In this document: one piece after another, positions 48,666 through 57,521 of the stretch
Layout of the letters: every line of letters begins with the position of its first letter
Numbering within the stretch: the stretch's first letter is position 1
Source of the DNA: Alphaproteobacteria bacterium
GTDB taxonomy: Bacteria; Pseudomonadota; Alphaproteobacteria; SHVR01
Length of the DNA stretch: 64,000 bases
Reading direction: 5' to 3'
NCBI GenBank assembly: GCA_009694185.1
Contig: SHVR01000001.1
Span: 62,001 to 126,000, forward strand
Notes under the pieces: model-generated
Told to the model about the DNA's origin: nothing
Seen by the model: the letters and a program-made list of their open reading frames with translations, nothing else
Database searches by the model: none
Position numbers and translations under genes: made by a program

Positions 48666-50093
48666 TTATCCCGCCAGGAGGGCGGCCCATTGCCGCGTAT
48701 CGTCGAACTTGTCGAGGCCGAGCACGGCGTCATGCACGCGCTCGGCGCGCTCGGGGCTCGCGACCAGATGGGCATTGTCCCTGAACTTGGCGACGATGTC
48801 CTGGGACGAGAGCGGCCGGTCGCCGGCACCCCGGTTCTTGGCCTCGCGATAGCGCAGTTCGCGCCCGTCGATGGTCTTGACGATCACCTCGCCCGAGAAA
48901 TAGTCGGGGAATGTGGCGTCGGGGTCGATCTGGTAGCCGACCTTCTGGGCGAGGGCACGGATCTTGGGATCGTTGAGGGCGTCGTTCTCGAGTTCGGCAA
49001 GGCCGAACTTGCCGCGCACGCAGCTCGCCGCCACCGTGTAGGGGATGCTGAATTGCGCCTCGTAGGCGTTCTGGGGCGCGCGCTTGGCCTCGATCGGCTC
49101 GCACACCACCGGCAGGGATTCTTTCGGCATCAGCACGGTCACCTGGGCCACCTGCTCGGCCTTGAGGCCATGTTCGCGCACCAGCGCCAAGGTGGCGTCG
49201 GCGGTGGCATGGTTGAAATGGCAGGCCGGGAACGGCTTGACCGCGACCCGGCCCACTTCCCAGCGCTGATGCAGCTCGGCGACCGCGCGCGAGAGATCGA
49301 GGCCCTCGGCGAGCGGCCCCAAATGAATGTTGTAGAAGCCGAAGCGGCCTTCATAGGGCCGGCGCGGACCCTGGAAGCCCTGCTTCGCCAAGGCCGCCGC
49401 GTTGATGCCGGAAACCGCCGCCCAGCCCGGATGCATGCGCTTGGTCCAGGCGCCGTCATTCAGGAATTCCATGCTGCCCGAGGCCATGGAGAGGGCAATG
49501 CCCTGGGCCATGGCGAGCTGCTCGTCCGAGAGGCCGAACAATTTGCCGGCCACTATGGCGCAGGCGAAGGTGCCCACCACGCCGGTCGGGTGCCAGCCGA
49601 TCTTGTGCCACTCGCCCTGTTGGGTGACCGAGCCGATGCGCCCCGCCACTTCAATGCCAGCCACGAAAGCGGCCAAGAGGTCGCGGCCCGAAAGACCGCG
49701 CTCGCTGGCCACGGCAAGCGCCGCCGGCAGCATGCTGCAAGTCACATGGGTCGCCGCCTGGATATGGGTGTCGTCATAGTCGAGGCCGTGAATGAGCACG
49801 CCGTTCACCAACGCCGCGTCGCGCATGGCAAGCCGGCTCGACATGCCGATCACCACGCTGTTGCCGCCGCCCATGCCCGACATGGCCGAGAGCGTGCGGT
49901 GGGCAAAGTCGTATTTGGTCGACGCCATGGCGATGCCGATCGAATCCAGCATCAGATGCTTGGCGCGCTCGCGCACCGCGACGGGAATGCGATCATAGGT
50001 CAGCTCGTTGGCGAAGGTCGCCAGCGTCGCGGCAATCGGCGCGTTGGGGACCGGAGCGGCTGCCTGTGGGGGCGTGCTGATAGCGGTGGTCAT
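48666..50093 (-). CDS. MmgE/PrpD family protein
   Basis: HLMLDSIGIAMASTKYDFAHRTL; LVNGVLIHGLDYDDTHIQAATHVTCSMLPAALA; KRMHPGWAAVSGINAAALA. Confidence 0.95.
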   Translation of the reverse strand: MTTAISTPPQAAAPVPNAPIAATLATFANELTYDRIPVAVRERAKHLMLDSIGIAMASTKYDFAHRTLSAMSGMGGGNSVVIGMSSRLAMRDAALVNGVLIHGLDYDDTHIQAATHVTCSMLPAALAVASERGLSGRDLLAAFVAGIEVAGRIGSVTQQGEWHKIGWHPTGVVGTFACAIVAGKLFGLSDEQLAMAQGIALSMASGSMEFLNDGAWTKRMHPGWAAVSGINAAALAKQGFQGPRRPYEGRFGFYNIHLGPLAEGLDLSRAVAELHQRWEVGRVAVKPFPACHFNHATADATLALVREHGLKAEQVAQVTVLMPKESLPVVCEPIEAKRAPQNAYEAQFSIPYTVAASCVRGKFGLAELENDALNDPKIRALAQKVGYQIDPDATFPDYFSGEVIVKTIDGRELRYREAKNRGAGDRPLSSQDIVAKFRDNAHLVASPERAERVHDAVLGLDKFDDTRQWAALLAG

Positions 50094-50178
50094 AGGTTCC
50101 TCCGGCTGGGTGGGCGGGTCATTGGGGTGGCGTCTTGGCAATCATATGTCCTGCCGGAGAGGGTGGGAGTCAACGAGT

Positions 50179-51006
50179 TTAAGGCCGCCGGCCGACAGCG
50201 AGCACGGCCGGCGTCTTCAGCTCGACGATGCCGCCCTTGGCAAGGGCGCGGGCGCGCGCCAGCACGGCTGCCCGGATCTTGACCTGGGCGTCCGGCGTCT
50301 GCGCGGCGACCAGCATCTGGGTGCGCACCGTCGCCTTGGTCAGGGTGTCGAGGAAGGCCTCGGGCGCGAAACGGCGGATCAGCGGCAGCTCGCTGGTCTC
50401 AATGTCCGTGAAGCCGATGCGGGCGAGGGTTTGCCTGGCTTCCTCGGGATCGGCGAAGCGGAACATATCGGGTGAGGGCGGCAGCGCCACGTCGAGCGAG
50501 CCATGCTCGGCGACAGCCGCGCGAAAGATGGCGAAATGCTCCGCCTTATCCGGCGTGCACCAGGCGGTGAAGGCAAAGCGCCCGCCCGGGCGCAGCACCC
50601 GATGGGCCTCGGCGATGGCCCGGTCGGGGTGGGCGAAATGCAGGATGCCGAAGGCGCACATGACGGCATCGAAGCTCTGGTCGGGGAAGGGCACCGCCTC
50701 CGCGTCACCCTCTTGGAAGCGGGCCTCCGGATATGTGGCTTGCGCCTCGGCCACCATGGCGGCCGCGAAATCGAGGCCGATGGCCTCGGCGCCGCGCTCG
50801 GCCGCCTGGCCCGCGCCATAGCCGGGGCCGGTCGCGACATCGAGCAGCCGCATGCCCGGCGCCAGGCGAACGGCGTCGAGGAGGTAGCGGGCCGCGTGCC
50901 GGGTCGTGTGCTGGGTTACCTCGTGATAGGAGCCGGCGAGCCGGCTCCAGCCGGCATGCTCGGTCGCTTTGAAGAGGCTGTAGTCCGGTGCCGGGATGGT
51001 GGTCAT
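50179..51006 (-). CDS. class I SAM-dependent methyltransferase
   Basis: [66 protein letters not shown]. Confidence 0.9.
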   Translation of the reverse strand: MTTIPAPDYSLFKATEHAGWSRLAGSYHEVTQHTTRHAARYLLDAVRLAPGMRLLDVATGPGYGAGQAAERGAEAIGLDFAAAMVAEAQATYPEARFQEGDAEAVPFPDQSFDAVMCAFGILHFAHPDRAIAEAHRVLRPGGRFAFTAWCTPDKAEHFAIFRAAVAEHGSLDVALPPSPDMFRFADPEEARQTLARIGFTDIETSELPLIRRFAPEAFLDTLTKATVRTQMLVAAQTPDAQVKIRAAVLARARALAKGGIVELKTPAVLAVGRRP

Positions 51007-51078
51007 GGTTTGGGGCGCTCTCCCATTGGCCAATATGCTAGCCGCTTGCTACGATGCCCGAAGCAACAGGCGGGGGCC

Positions 51079-51591
51079 ATGCTTTACATGGTGGAGTGCG
51101 GGTTCGCCGATGCGGCCCGCGAGCGCGAATGGTCCGACTGGTATGGCGGCCCGAAGCTGGCAGCGCTCCTCGCTTTGCCCGGCTGGCGCTCCTCGCAGCG
51201 CTTCAAGGCGGTGGCGCCGATTGCGGCACCCTGGCTCGCGATCCACTCCGTGCCGGGCCCGGCCTTCTTCACCGGGGCCGCCTATCGTAACGCCGGCGGC
51301 GGCAATTTCGCCGACTGGGGTCCCTTGATCACCAACTGGTCGCGCAATCTCTTTGACGGCCTGGACCTGGCGCCGGCGGTGCCCGAGGACGCCTGGCTTG
51401 CCGTCGCCGACATGCCGCCCGGCGAATATGGCCTGCGCGGTATCCCATTCACCTGGCTCGGCAGCGCCGGCCTCGACAACAAGGTGCCCGACCGGGGTAT
51501 CGCCATCCTGGATGGCGCGGCGGCAGCCCGCGCTCCGGCGGCGGTCCGGCTCTACCGTCCGATCTCGCCCCGGCTGGAGGGCCGGGCCTGA
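51079..51591 (+). CDS. hypothetical protein
   Basis: MLYMVECGFADAAREREWSDWYGGPKLAALLALPGWRSSQRFKAVAPIAAPWLAIHSV; EthD/DUF4286-like flavour. Confidence 0.7.
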   Translation: MLYMVECGFADAAREREWSDWYGGPKLAALLALPGWRSSQRFKAVAPIAAPWLAIHSVPGPAFFTGAAYRNAGGGNFADWGPLITNWSRNLFDGLDLAPAVPEDAWLAVADMPPGEYGLRGIPFTWLGSAGLDNKVPDRGIAILDGAAAARAPAAVRLYRPISPRLEGRA

Positions 51592-51612
51592 AGCCTGGAG
51601 GACAAGCCCGTC

Positions 51613-52691
51613 ATGCAATTCGGCTCCTGTTCACCTCGCACCCCAATGCCGCGCTGGAGCCCTACCCGCACCAGGGCATGCATGCGCGCGTCACCCGCGA
51701 GATTCTGGAGGCGGACCGGCTCGGTTTCGACACCGCCTGGATCGCCGAGCATCATTTCAGCAGTCAGTACGGCATCATGCCGGACCCCTACGCCTATATG
51801 GGCTATCTGGCGGCCAAGACCGAGCGCATTCGGCTGGGCACGACGGTGATGACCGTGCCGTTCTACGATCCGATACGCATCGTCGAGAACACCGCCTTTA
51901 TCGATATCTTGTCTGGGGGGCGGATCACCCTCGGTCTCGGGTCCGGTTACCGCCCCTATGAGTTCCAAGGGCTCGGCATCGACTTCGAGGCCAGGCGCGA
52001 CATCCAGGAAGAAGGGATCGGCATCATTCTGGAGGGCTTCCACAAGCGCCGCATCCACCATGCCGGCCGGTATTTCAACCGCCGGATCGACGGCGAGTAT
52101 GAGCTGTTGCCGGTGAGCGTCCAGCAACCCCATCCGCCGCTCTACATGGCTGCCGGCACCGAACGCTCCATGACCTTCGCGGCCCGACACGGCTTCGGCC
52201 TGATGCTGTCGACGCTGCCGGGCTTCGAAGTCTTGGCGGGCCAGCTTGCGACATATCGCCGCCACCTGGCGACGTGCCCGGCGCCCTTCGACAAGAATCC
52301 GGCTTTCGGCCATGTCGACATCGCGCGCTCGGTCTATGTGGCCGAGAGTGACGCCAAGGCCAAGGCGGATACGGAGGCCGGCATCCTCCGCCATCTGGCG
52401 CAGTTTATGGGTCCTGGGACAGCGGGCTATTTGGGTTCGGTCTCGGAAAAGGGCGACGGCAGGGCGCTCGACTATGACACCCTGGCGGCGACGACCTTGA
52501 TCCATGGCTCGCCCGATACGGTGATCCGGCGCCTGAAGCAATTACGGGCCGCGACCGGCATGACCTCGCTGTTGCTGCACTATCCGCCTGATTACGGGCT
52601 GGAGAAGGTGCTCGCCATGCTGCGCCTGTTTGCCGCGACCGTGATGCCGGAATTCCAGGGCGATCCACCCAGCCGCGTGGCGGCGGAATAG
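51613..52691 (+). pseudogene. LLM class flavin-dependent oxidoreductase, apparent 1-nt frameshift near 51625
   Basis: ATG CAA TTC GGC then homology in another frame: LFTSHPNAALEPYPHQGMHARVTREILEADRLGFDTAWIAEHHFSSQYGIMPDPYAYMG. Confidence 0.75.
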
Positions 52692-52701
52692 AGCCCCGGG
52701 G

Positions 52702-53730
52702 TTAGAACCAGCTCATCTCCGTCTTGAAGCGCTTGTTGCCGCCAGCCTTGTTCGCGCCAGGACCGATCTGGGTGAGCAGGACCCACTCGTCGACCTGCAT
52801 GAAACGCGGTGCCAGAAAGCGGTAGGTCTTGCGCAGCAGGTTGGCGTTTGCCTCGGAGCGTTCCATTCGCACGGGAAGCCAGAGGGTGAACATCTCGTCC
52901 CAGACAACGAGGCGACGATGGAGATTGTCGCGCACGCCGCGGATATAGGCGATCTGAGGCTGGAGATTGCGCAGCACGCCAATGATTTCGCTGGTATTGG
53001 CGTCGATGTCGTTAAAGATGTCCTGGAAGGTCTTGGTGGCAACCTCGATCAACCGGGCGACGGGATCGGCGATCTCGAGGACGCTTCGTTCCTGACCGAA
53101 CATGCGTCGCAGCGCCTGGATCTTCTGCTGCATCAATTGCACGCTTTTGAACTTCTCGCGCAGCGCCTCGATAAATGCAAATTCCTCGGCGAGCTCGTGA
53201 ATAAAGCCGGTCACTTCCTCGCGCCGCTCGCGCCCGAGTCCCAGGCTGACGGCGGCCTGCCCGAAGGCTTCGTTTACCTTGCGCTTGGTCTCGGGATCGC
53301 TGACCAGCTTTTTGATGGCGTTCGGATCGGTCTCGACGGTCTCATTGCCCGAGACCCAGCCCACGAGTTGCAGGGTGATGCGCTGGAAGGCGATCTCCCG
53401 ATGGTGCGGCTGCACCTCCCAGGACGCTTCGCCGGTGGTCACCTCTGGTGGCAGCGAGTCGCCCAGGCGCAGCAGACGCACGAAGGTCAAGCTCTCCTGG
53501 ACCAGATCGAGCATGCGGCCATCGGCGGATTCGGCGGCGATGGCGAACTCGCGCCGAATGCCCGGGAGGGGCAGGGTTGCCTGTTGCTCGCCGTGCATGA
53601 AGGCGAAGACCGGTTCGCGGCCGGTCTCGGACATGCGAAAATGCCCGCCCTCCATCTTGCGGAACAGGGGGTGCTCGAAATTAACGATGCTAGGCACAAC
53701 CTCAGAATCGGGTGGCAAGATTTCAACCAT
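52702..53730 (-). CDS. uncharacterised 342-aa protein, helix-rich
   Basis: Long ORF with dispersed charged helices: EEFAFIEALREKFKSVQLMQQKIQALRRMFGQERSVLEIADPVARLIEVATKTFQDIFNDIDANTSEIIGVLRNL. Confidence 0.75.
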   Translation of the reverse strand: MVEILPPDSEVVPSIVNFEHPLFRKMEGGHFRMSETGREPVFAFMHGEQQATLPLPGIRREFAIAAESADGRMLDLVQESLTFVRLLRLGDSLPPEVTTGEASWEVQPHHREIAFQRITLQLVGWVSGNETVETDPNAIKKLVSDPETKRKVNEAFGQAAVSLGLGRERREEVTGFIHELAEEFAFIEALREKFKSVQLMQQKIQALRRMFGQERSVLEIADPVARLIEVATKTFQDIFNDIDANTSEIIGVLRNLQPQIAYIRGVRDNLHRRLVVWDEMFTLWLPVRMERSEANANLLRKTYRFLAPRFMQVDEWVLLTQIGPGANKAGGNKRFKTEMSWF

Positions 53731-53838
53731 CGGTTGGGCCTTCTCAAAACGTCGTTTGATCGACGAGATTGGCGCCGAAAGATTGCCAATCGGTTATCGG
53801 GGTGCCAGGGTGGCGGCGAAGTTCGTGGGGAGGACAGC

Positions 53839-54576
53839 GTGGCCTTGATCGAAAAGGACGTCGTTATCACGACCAAATATGGCCGCATGCCGGCTTTTGC
53901 GGCCTGCCCGGACGGGCTCGGCGCCTTTCCCGCGATCATTTTCTATATGGACGCGCCCGGCTTTCGCGAAGAGCTCTGCAACATGGCGCGGCGCATCGCC
54001 AAACAGGGCTATTTCTGCTTGCTGCCCGACATGTATTACCGCATGGGCCTGCTGCGCTTCGATTTGCCCAGGCGCAACGATGCCATGTCGGCGGTCATCC
54101 GCGCCGCCATGAACCATTTGAGCAATGCCGACGTGGCGGAAGACACCGGCGGCCTCATCGCCTGGCTCGACGCCCAGGACGAAGTCAAGGCCGGGCCGAT
54201 CGGCTGCGTCGGCCACTGCATGAGCGGCCGCTATATCACCACGGTCGCCGCGCGCTATCCGGCGCGCATCAAGGCGGCCGCGTCGCTCTATGGGGTCGGC
54301 ATCGTGACCGACCAGCCCGACTCGCCCCACCTCATCGTCGACCAGATCAAGGGCGAACTCTATTACGGTTTCGCCGAGACCGACGCGACGGTGCCGGAGC
54401 ATGTCATTCCGGCGCTGAGGAAGGCGCTCGACCGTGCCGGGACCAAGTACAAGCTCGAGATTTACCCGGGCTCCCAGCATGGCTTCATGTTCGCCGAGCG
54501 GGCCGCGTTTCAGCCCGAGGGCACCGCTCTGGCCTGGCAGCGGCTGTTCGATCTCTGGGACCGGAACCTCAAATAG
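53839..54576 (+). CDS. dienelactone hydrolase family protein
   Basis: GTG start; FPAIIFYMDAPGFREELCNMARRIAKQGYFCLLPDMYYR; GPIGCVGHCMSGRY; YPGSQHGFMF. Confidence 0.9.
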   Translation: MALIEKDVVITTKYGRMPAFAACPDGLGAFPAIIFYMDAPGFREELCNMARRIAKQGYFCLLPDMYYRMGLLRFDLPRRNDAMSAVIRAAMNHLSNADVAEDTGGLIAWLDAQDEVKAGPIGCVGHCMSGRYITTVAARYPARIKAAASLYGVGIVTDQPDSPHLIVDQIKGELYYGFAETDATVPEHVIPALRKALDRAGTKYKLEIYPGSQHGFMFAERAAFQPEGTALAWQRLFDLWDRNLK

Positions 54577-54588
54577 GACGCCGGCGCC

Positions 54589-55482
54589 TCAGCGGGTCTT
54601 GGGGATCTCGAACCCGGCCGCCCGCTCGACGAATTTGACGATGTTCGTCAGGTCGTCCTTGCCGGCGCCCTGGAAGACCGCGTGTTTGTAGACCAGGCGC
54701 GCGGCCTGGCAGACCCACATCGGCACCCCCAGCGCCTCGCCATGTTGGATCGCGAGGTCGATATCCTTCATCAGGATGTCGGTGGTGGCGCCGAAGTCGA
54801 AGCTGCGTGTCAGCACGGCCACCGGGAACTTGGATTCGGTGGCACTGTTCCGGCCGCTGCCCGCATTGATGGCAGCGACCATCACTTCGGGATCAAGGCC
54901 GCTCTTGGCACCCATGACGAACGCCTCGGCCGTTGCCGCGAGCGCCACGGCCGACAGGATGTTGTTGGTAAGCTTGAGCACCTGCGCCGCGCCGGGCTTG
55001 TCGCCGGCGACCGTCAGCGTCGGACCCCAGAGCGAGATCATCGGTCGGATTCTCTCTATCGCCTCGGGCTTGCCCGACACCATCACCGAGAGCGTGCCGG
55101 CGCGGGCACCGGGCGGCCCGCCGGAAATCGGGCAGTCGACGACGGTGATGCCCCTGGCGGCCATGGCGGCGGTAATCTCGTCGACGAAGGGCACGCCGAT
55201 GGTGCAGGTGTTGACCAGAATCTTCATGGCGCTGCCGTTGATGAGGCCCTCGGCGCCAAAGGCCACCTCGCGAAAGGCGGCGAGCGTCGGCAACGAAACG
55301 AACACAATCTCGGCAGTGTCGGCCAGGTTTTTGGGCGATGTGGCGCGGCGCGCCTGGCGCTCGAGCAAGGGCCGCATGGCCGTCTCGCTGATGTCATAGA
55401 GCGTGAGCTGGTGGCCGCCGTCGATCAGCTTGCCGGCCATTGGTAAACCCATATTTCCGGTGCCGAGATATCCCGCGTCCAT
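54589..55482 (-). CDS. NAD(P)-dependent oxidoreductase (3-hydroxyisobutyrate dehydrogenase-like)
   Basis: GYLGTGNMGLPMAGKLIDGGHQLTLYD; DCPISGGPPGARAGTLSVMVSG; KLTNNILSAVALAATAEA. Confidence 0.94.
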   Translation of the reverse strand: MDAGYLGTGNMGLPMAGKLIDGGHQLTLYDISETAMRPLLERQARRATSPKNLADTAEIVFVSLPTLAAFREVAFGAEGLINGSAMKILVNTCTIGVPFVDEITAAMAARGITVVDCPISGGPPGARAGTLSVMVSGKPEAIERIRPMISLWGPTLTVAGDKPGAAQVLKLTNNILSAVALAATAEAFVMGAKSGLDPEVMVAAINAGSGRNSATESKFPVAVLTRSFDFGATTDILMKDIDLAIQHGEALGVPMWVCQAARLVYKHAVFQGAGKDDLTNIVKFVERAAGFEIPKTR

Positions 55483-55558
55483 CCCGTGTTCCTCCCTGGC
55501 ATCTCGCCGCGCCGCCGAAGCGACCGGCGCGGCTAATTCCTGGCGTCGCGCCCGGACA

Positions 55559-56314
55559 TTAACGCCATGTAACGTTCGTCGCCAGCATATAGCCGACGCC
55601 GCGCACCGACTTGATGAGCGTCGACGGTGCGTTGCCGCCGCCGAGCTTGCGCCTGAGACGGCCGACCAGCACATCCATGGATCGGTCGAACAGGTTGGCT
55701 TGGCGGCCATACACCAGGTCGAGCAACCGGTCGCGGCTCAAACTCCGCTGGGGATGTCGCGTCAGCACCTCAAGGAGGGAGAATTCCGCCGTTGTCAGGG
55801 TGACTTCCATGCCTTCGGACCGGCCCAGGCGGCGCTCGTTGACATCCAGGGTCCAGCCGGCGAAGGCGGCGGTCGTCCGGGTCCCGACGTGCTCGCCGTC
55901 CAGGGTCTTCCGCCGCCGGCGCAGCACGCTGCGCGCGCGGGCCAGCAGTTCGCGCAGGCGCACCGGCTTGGTCAGATAGTCGTCGGCGCCGAGCTCGAGG
56001 CCGACCACGCGGTCCACTTCGTCGTCCCGGCCCGTGAGGACGATGACCGCCGCGTCGGAGTGGTTCGCGAGATAGCGCAGCAGGTCCAGCCCATCCTCGT
56101 CGGGTAGGCCCAGATCCAGGATGACGAGATCGGGCTTGGCGCCGCGTTCAAGCGCTTGGCGCAAGGCGATGCCGGCATGCAACGCGGCGACGACGAAGCC
56201 GGTATCGCCAAGATAGCCAGCGACCGCGGCGGTCAAGTCGGGATCGTCGTTGACCACCAGGATTTGCCCGAAAGGCGGCCTGGACGGGTCATCCATCCGG
56301 TTCTGAGTCATCAT
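55559..56314 (-). CDS. OmpR-family response regulator
   Basis: QILVVNDDPDLTAAVAGYL; DLVILDLGLPDEDGLDLL; LTKPVRLRELLARARSVLRR; winged helix SLLEVLTRHPQRSLSRDRLLDLVYG...LIKSVRGVGYML. Confidence 0.94.
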   Translation of the reverse strand: MMTQNRMDDPSRPPFGQILVVNDDPDLTAAVAGYLGDTGFVVAALHAGIALRQALERGAKPDLVILDLGLPDEDGLDLLRYLANHSDAAVIVLTGRDDEVDRVVGLELGADDYLTKPVRLRELLARARSVLRRRRKTLDGEHVGTRTTAAFAGWTLDVNERRLGRSEGMEVTLTTAEFSLLEVLTRHPQRSLSRDRLLDLVYGRQANLFDRSMDVLVGRLRRKLGGGNAPSTLIKSVRGVGYMLATNVTWR

Positions 56315-56331
56315 CGATTCCGAATGCACCG

Positions 56332-56371
56332 ATTTCGACACAAATCGTTACAAATCAAGGTAATTTCGACA
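56332..56371. promoter_or_regulatory. phased direct repeats upstream of the response regulator
   Basis: ATTTCGACA at 56332-56340 and 56363-56371 (31 bp apart); CAAATC at 56341-56346 and 56351-56356 (10 bp apart). Confidence 0.45.
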
Positions 56372-56447
56372 AACTCGTGAAACATTCCTAGGCCAGTATG
56401 GCCGCTCGCTCCGGGTCGCGATGCCGGCACCAAACTGTGAGGGTTCA

Positions 56448-56654
56448 ATGCGTACGTCACCGAGCTTCCCCGATCCCGACTTGATGCCCGCCTTGCCGGA
56501 CAGCCTTCGCCAAGGGCCGAGTAAATTGGGGCCGGAAGCCCGTTCCGGCTTGCTCCAAATCGCCACCGACGTCCGGCGCCTGGCCCACGACAATCCCCAA
56601 GATGGTAAGTTCCTCAAGTCCCTAGCCGCGTTGATGGAGGCCGTGGCGCGCTAG
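56448..56654 (+). CDS. hypothetical small protein (68 aa)
   Basis: MRTSPSFPDPDLMPALPDSLRQGPSKLGPEARSGLLQIATDVRRLAHDNPQDGKFLKSLAALMEAVAR, divergent from the response regulator; no homology recognised. Confidence 0.4.
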   Translation: MRTSPSFPDPDLMPALPDSLRQGPSKLGPEARSGLLQIATDVRRLAHDNPQDGKFLKSLAALMEAVAR

Positions 56655-57383
56655 CCTCGGCCGCCCGATGGCACGGGGTTGGCCGCGCGGCAGAAGCAGG
56701 GTCACACGGGTGCTGCCATGCCGACCGCGCGCCTGCGATACCCGGCCGCCCGCCGGGCGAACGAAAAGGATAGCGTTGGTGAGATCGCTGGGGAGGCCGA
56801 GGCCGGGACCCGCCCGCCCTCTGGCCAGTTCCAAAGCCACATAGTCTCCGGGCAACGGGCCCTTGGTCCCCCTTGCGCCGCGGATCGTCCGGTTGGCCGT
56901 TCTGATACGGATCGTGCCGCCATCGGCCAGCGTGTCCCGCGCCTTCAGTAACAGATCGAGGATGATGGCCTCGATCCGGAAGCGGTCGCCTTGGGCGCGC
57001 CAGAGCGGCGTCGCGCCGGCGAACTCCAACCTGATCGACGATGGCAGGATCGGCCGCAATACCCGGACCGCGTGCCGCGCCAATCCGTTAAGATGGACCG
57101 GCTCGCGCCGTTCCGACGGCCAATTCGCGAGCGCCGACAAATGTCTGGTCAGGGCGGCGGCCGCCTCGGCCGCCTCGGCCGCCCTGAGCGCGCGACCAAT
57201 GGTTGCTCCAAGCGCGGGGTCGGCGGCCCCGGCGCGCTTTCGGGCCATGCCCAGGTTGGCCTCGACGACCATCAGCAAATGATTGAATTCGTGAGTCAAG
57301 GCGGCGCCGATCCGAACCACCAAATGGGTCAAGTCCACCGGCGGATGGGCGGGTTGCGGCGGCGTTACCGGATTCTGCTGCAT
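56622..57383 (-). CDS. histidine-kinase-like protein with degenerate catalytic domain
   Basis: H-box-like GAALTHEFNHLLMVVEANLGMARKR; N-box position LDLLLKARDTLADGGTIRIRTANR lacks the Asn; no DxGxG G1 box. Confidence 0.65.
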   Translation of the reverse strand: MQQNPVTPPQPAHPPVDLTHLVVRIGAALTHEFNHLLMVVEANLGMARKRAGAADPALGATIGRALRAAEAAEAAAALTRHLSALANWPSERREPVHLNGLARHAVRVLRPILPSSIRLEFAGATPLWRAQGDRFRIEAIILDLLLKARDTLADGGTIRIRTANRTIRGARGTKGPLPGDYVALELARGRAGPGLGLPSDLTNAILFVRPAGGRVSQARGRHGSTRVTLLLPRGQPRAIGRPRLARHGLHQRG

Positions 57384-57390
57384 TATACAG

Positions 57391-57462
57391 ATATTATTAC
57401 CTCAGTTACGTGGGATATGCAACTTTGGCATACCATTTGAAAAATATTACACTCAGTTGCGT
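57391..57462. promoter_or_regulatory. imperfect direct repeats ATTAC(a)CTCAGTT(A/G)CGT in the fhs divergent promoter
   Basis: Copies ATATTATTACCTCAGTTACGT (57391-57411) and AAAATATTACACTCAGTTGCGT (57441-57462), about 51 bp apart. Confidence 0.5.
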
Positions 57463-57521
57463 TTGACCACAAGCAGGCGCTAACTGACACCAAATGCCGG
57501 TGCGGGAGGACGGGGGCACCC

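Noticed and set aside
52918-53838. Long N-terminal extension of the dienelactone hydrolase ORF (552 aa)
   Set aside because: The extension is antisense to the 52702-53730 gene; the hydrolase more likely starts at GTG 53839.
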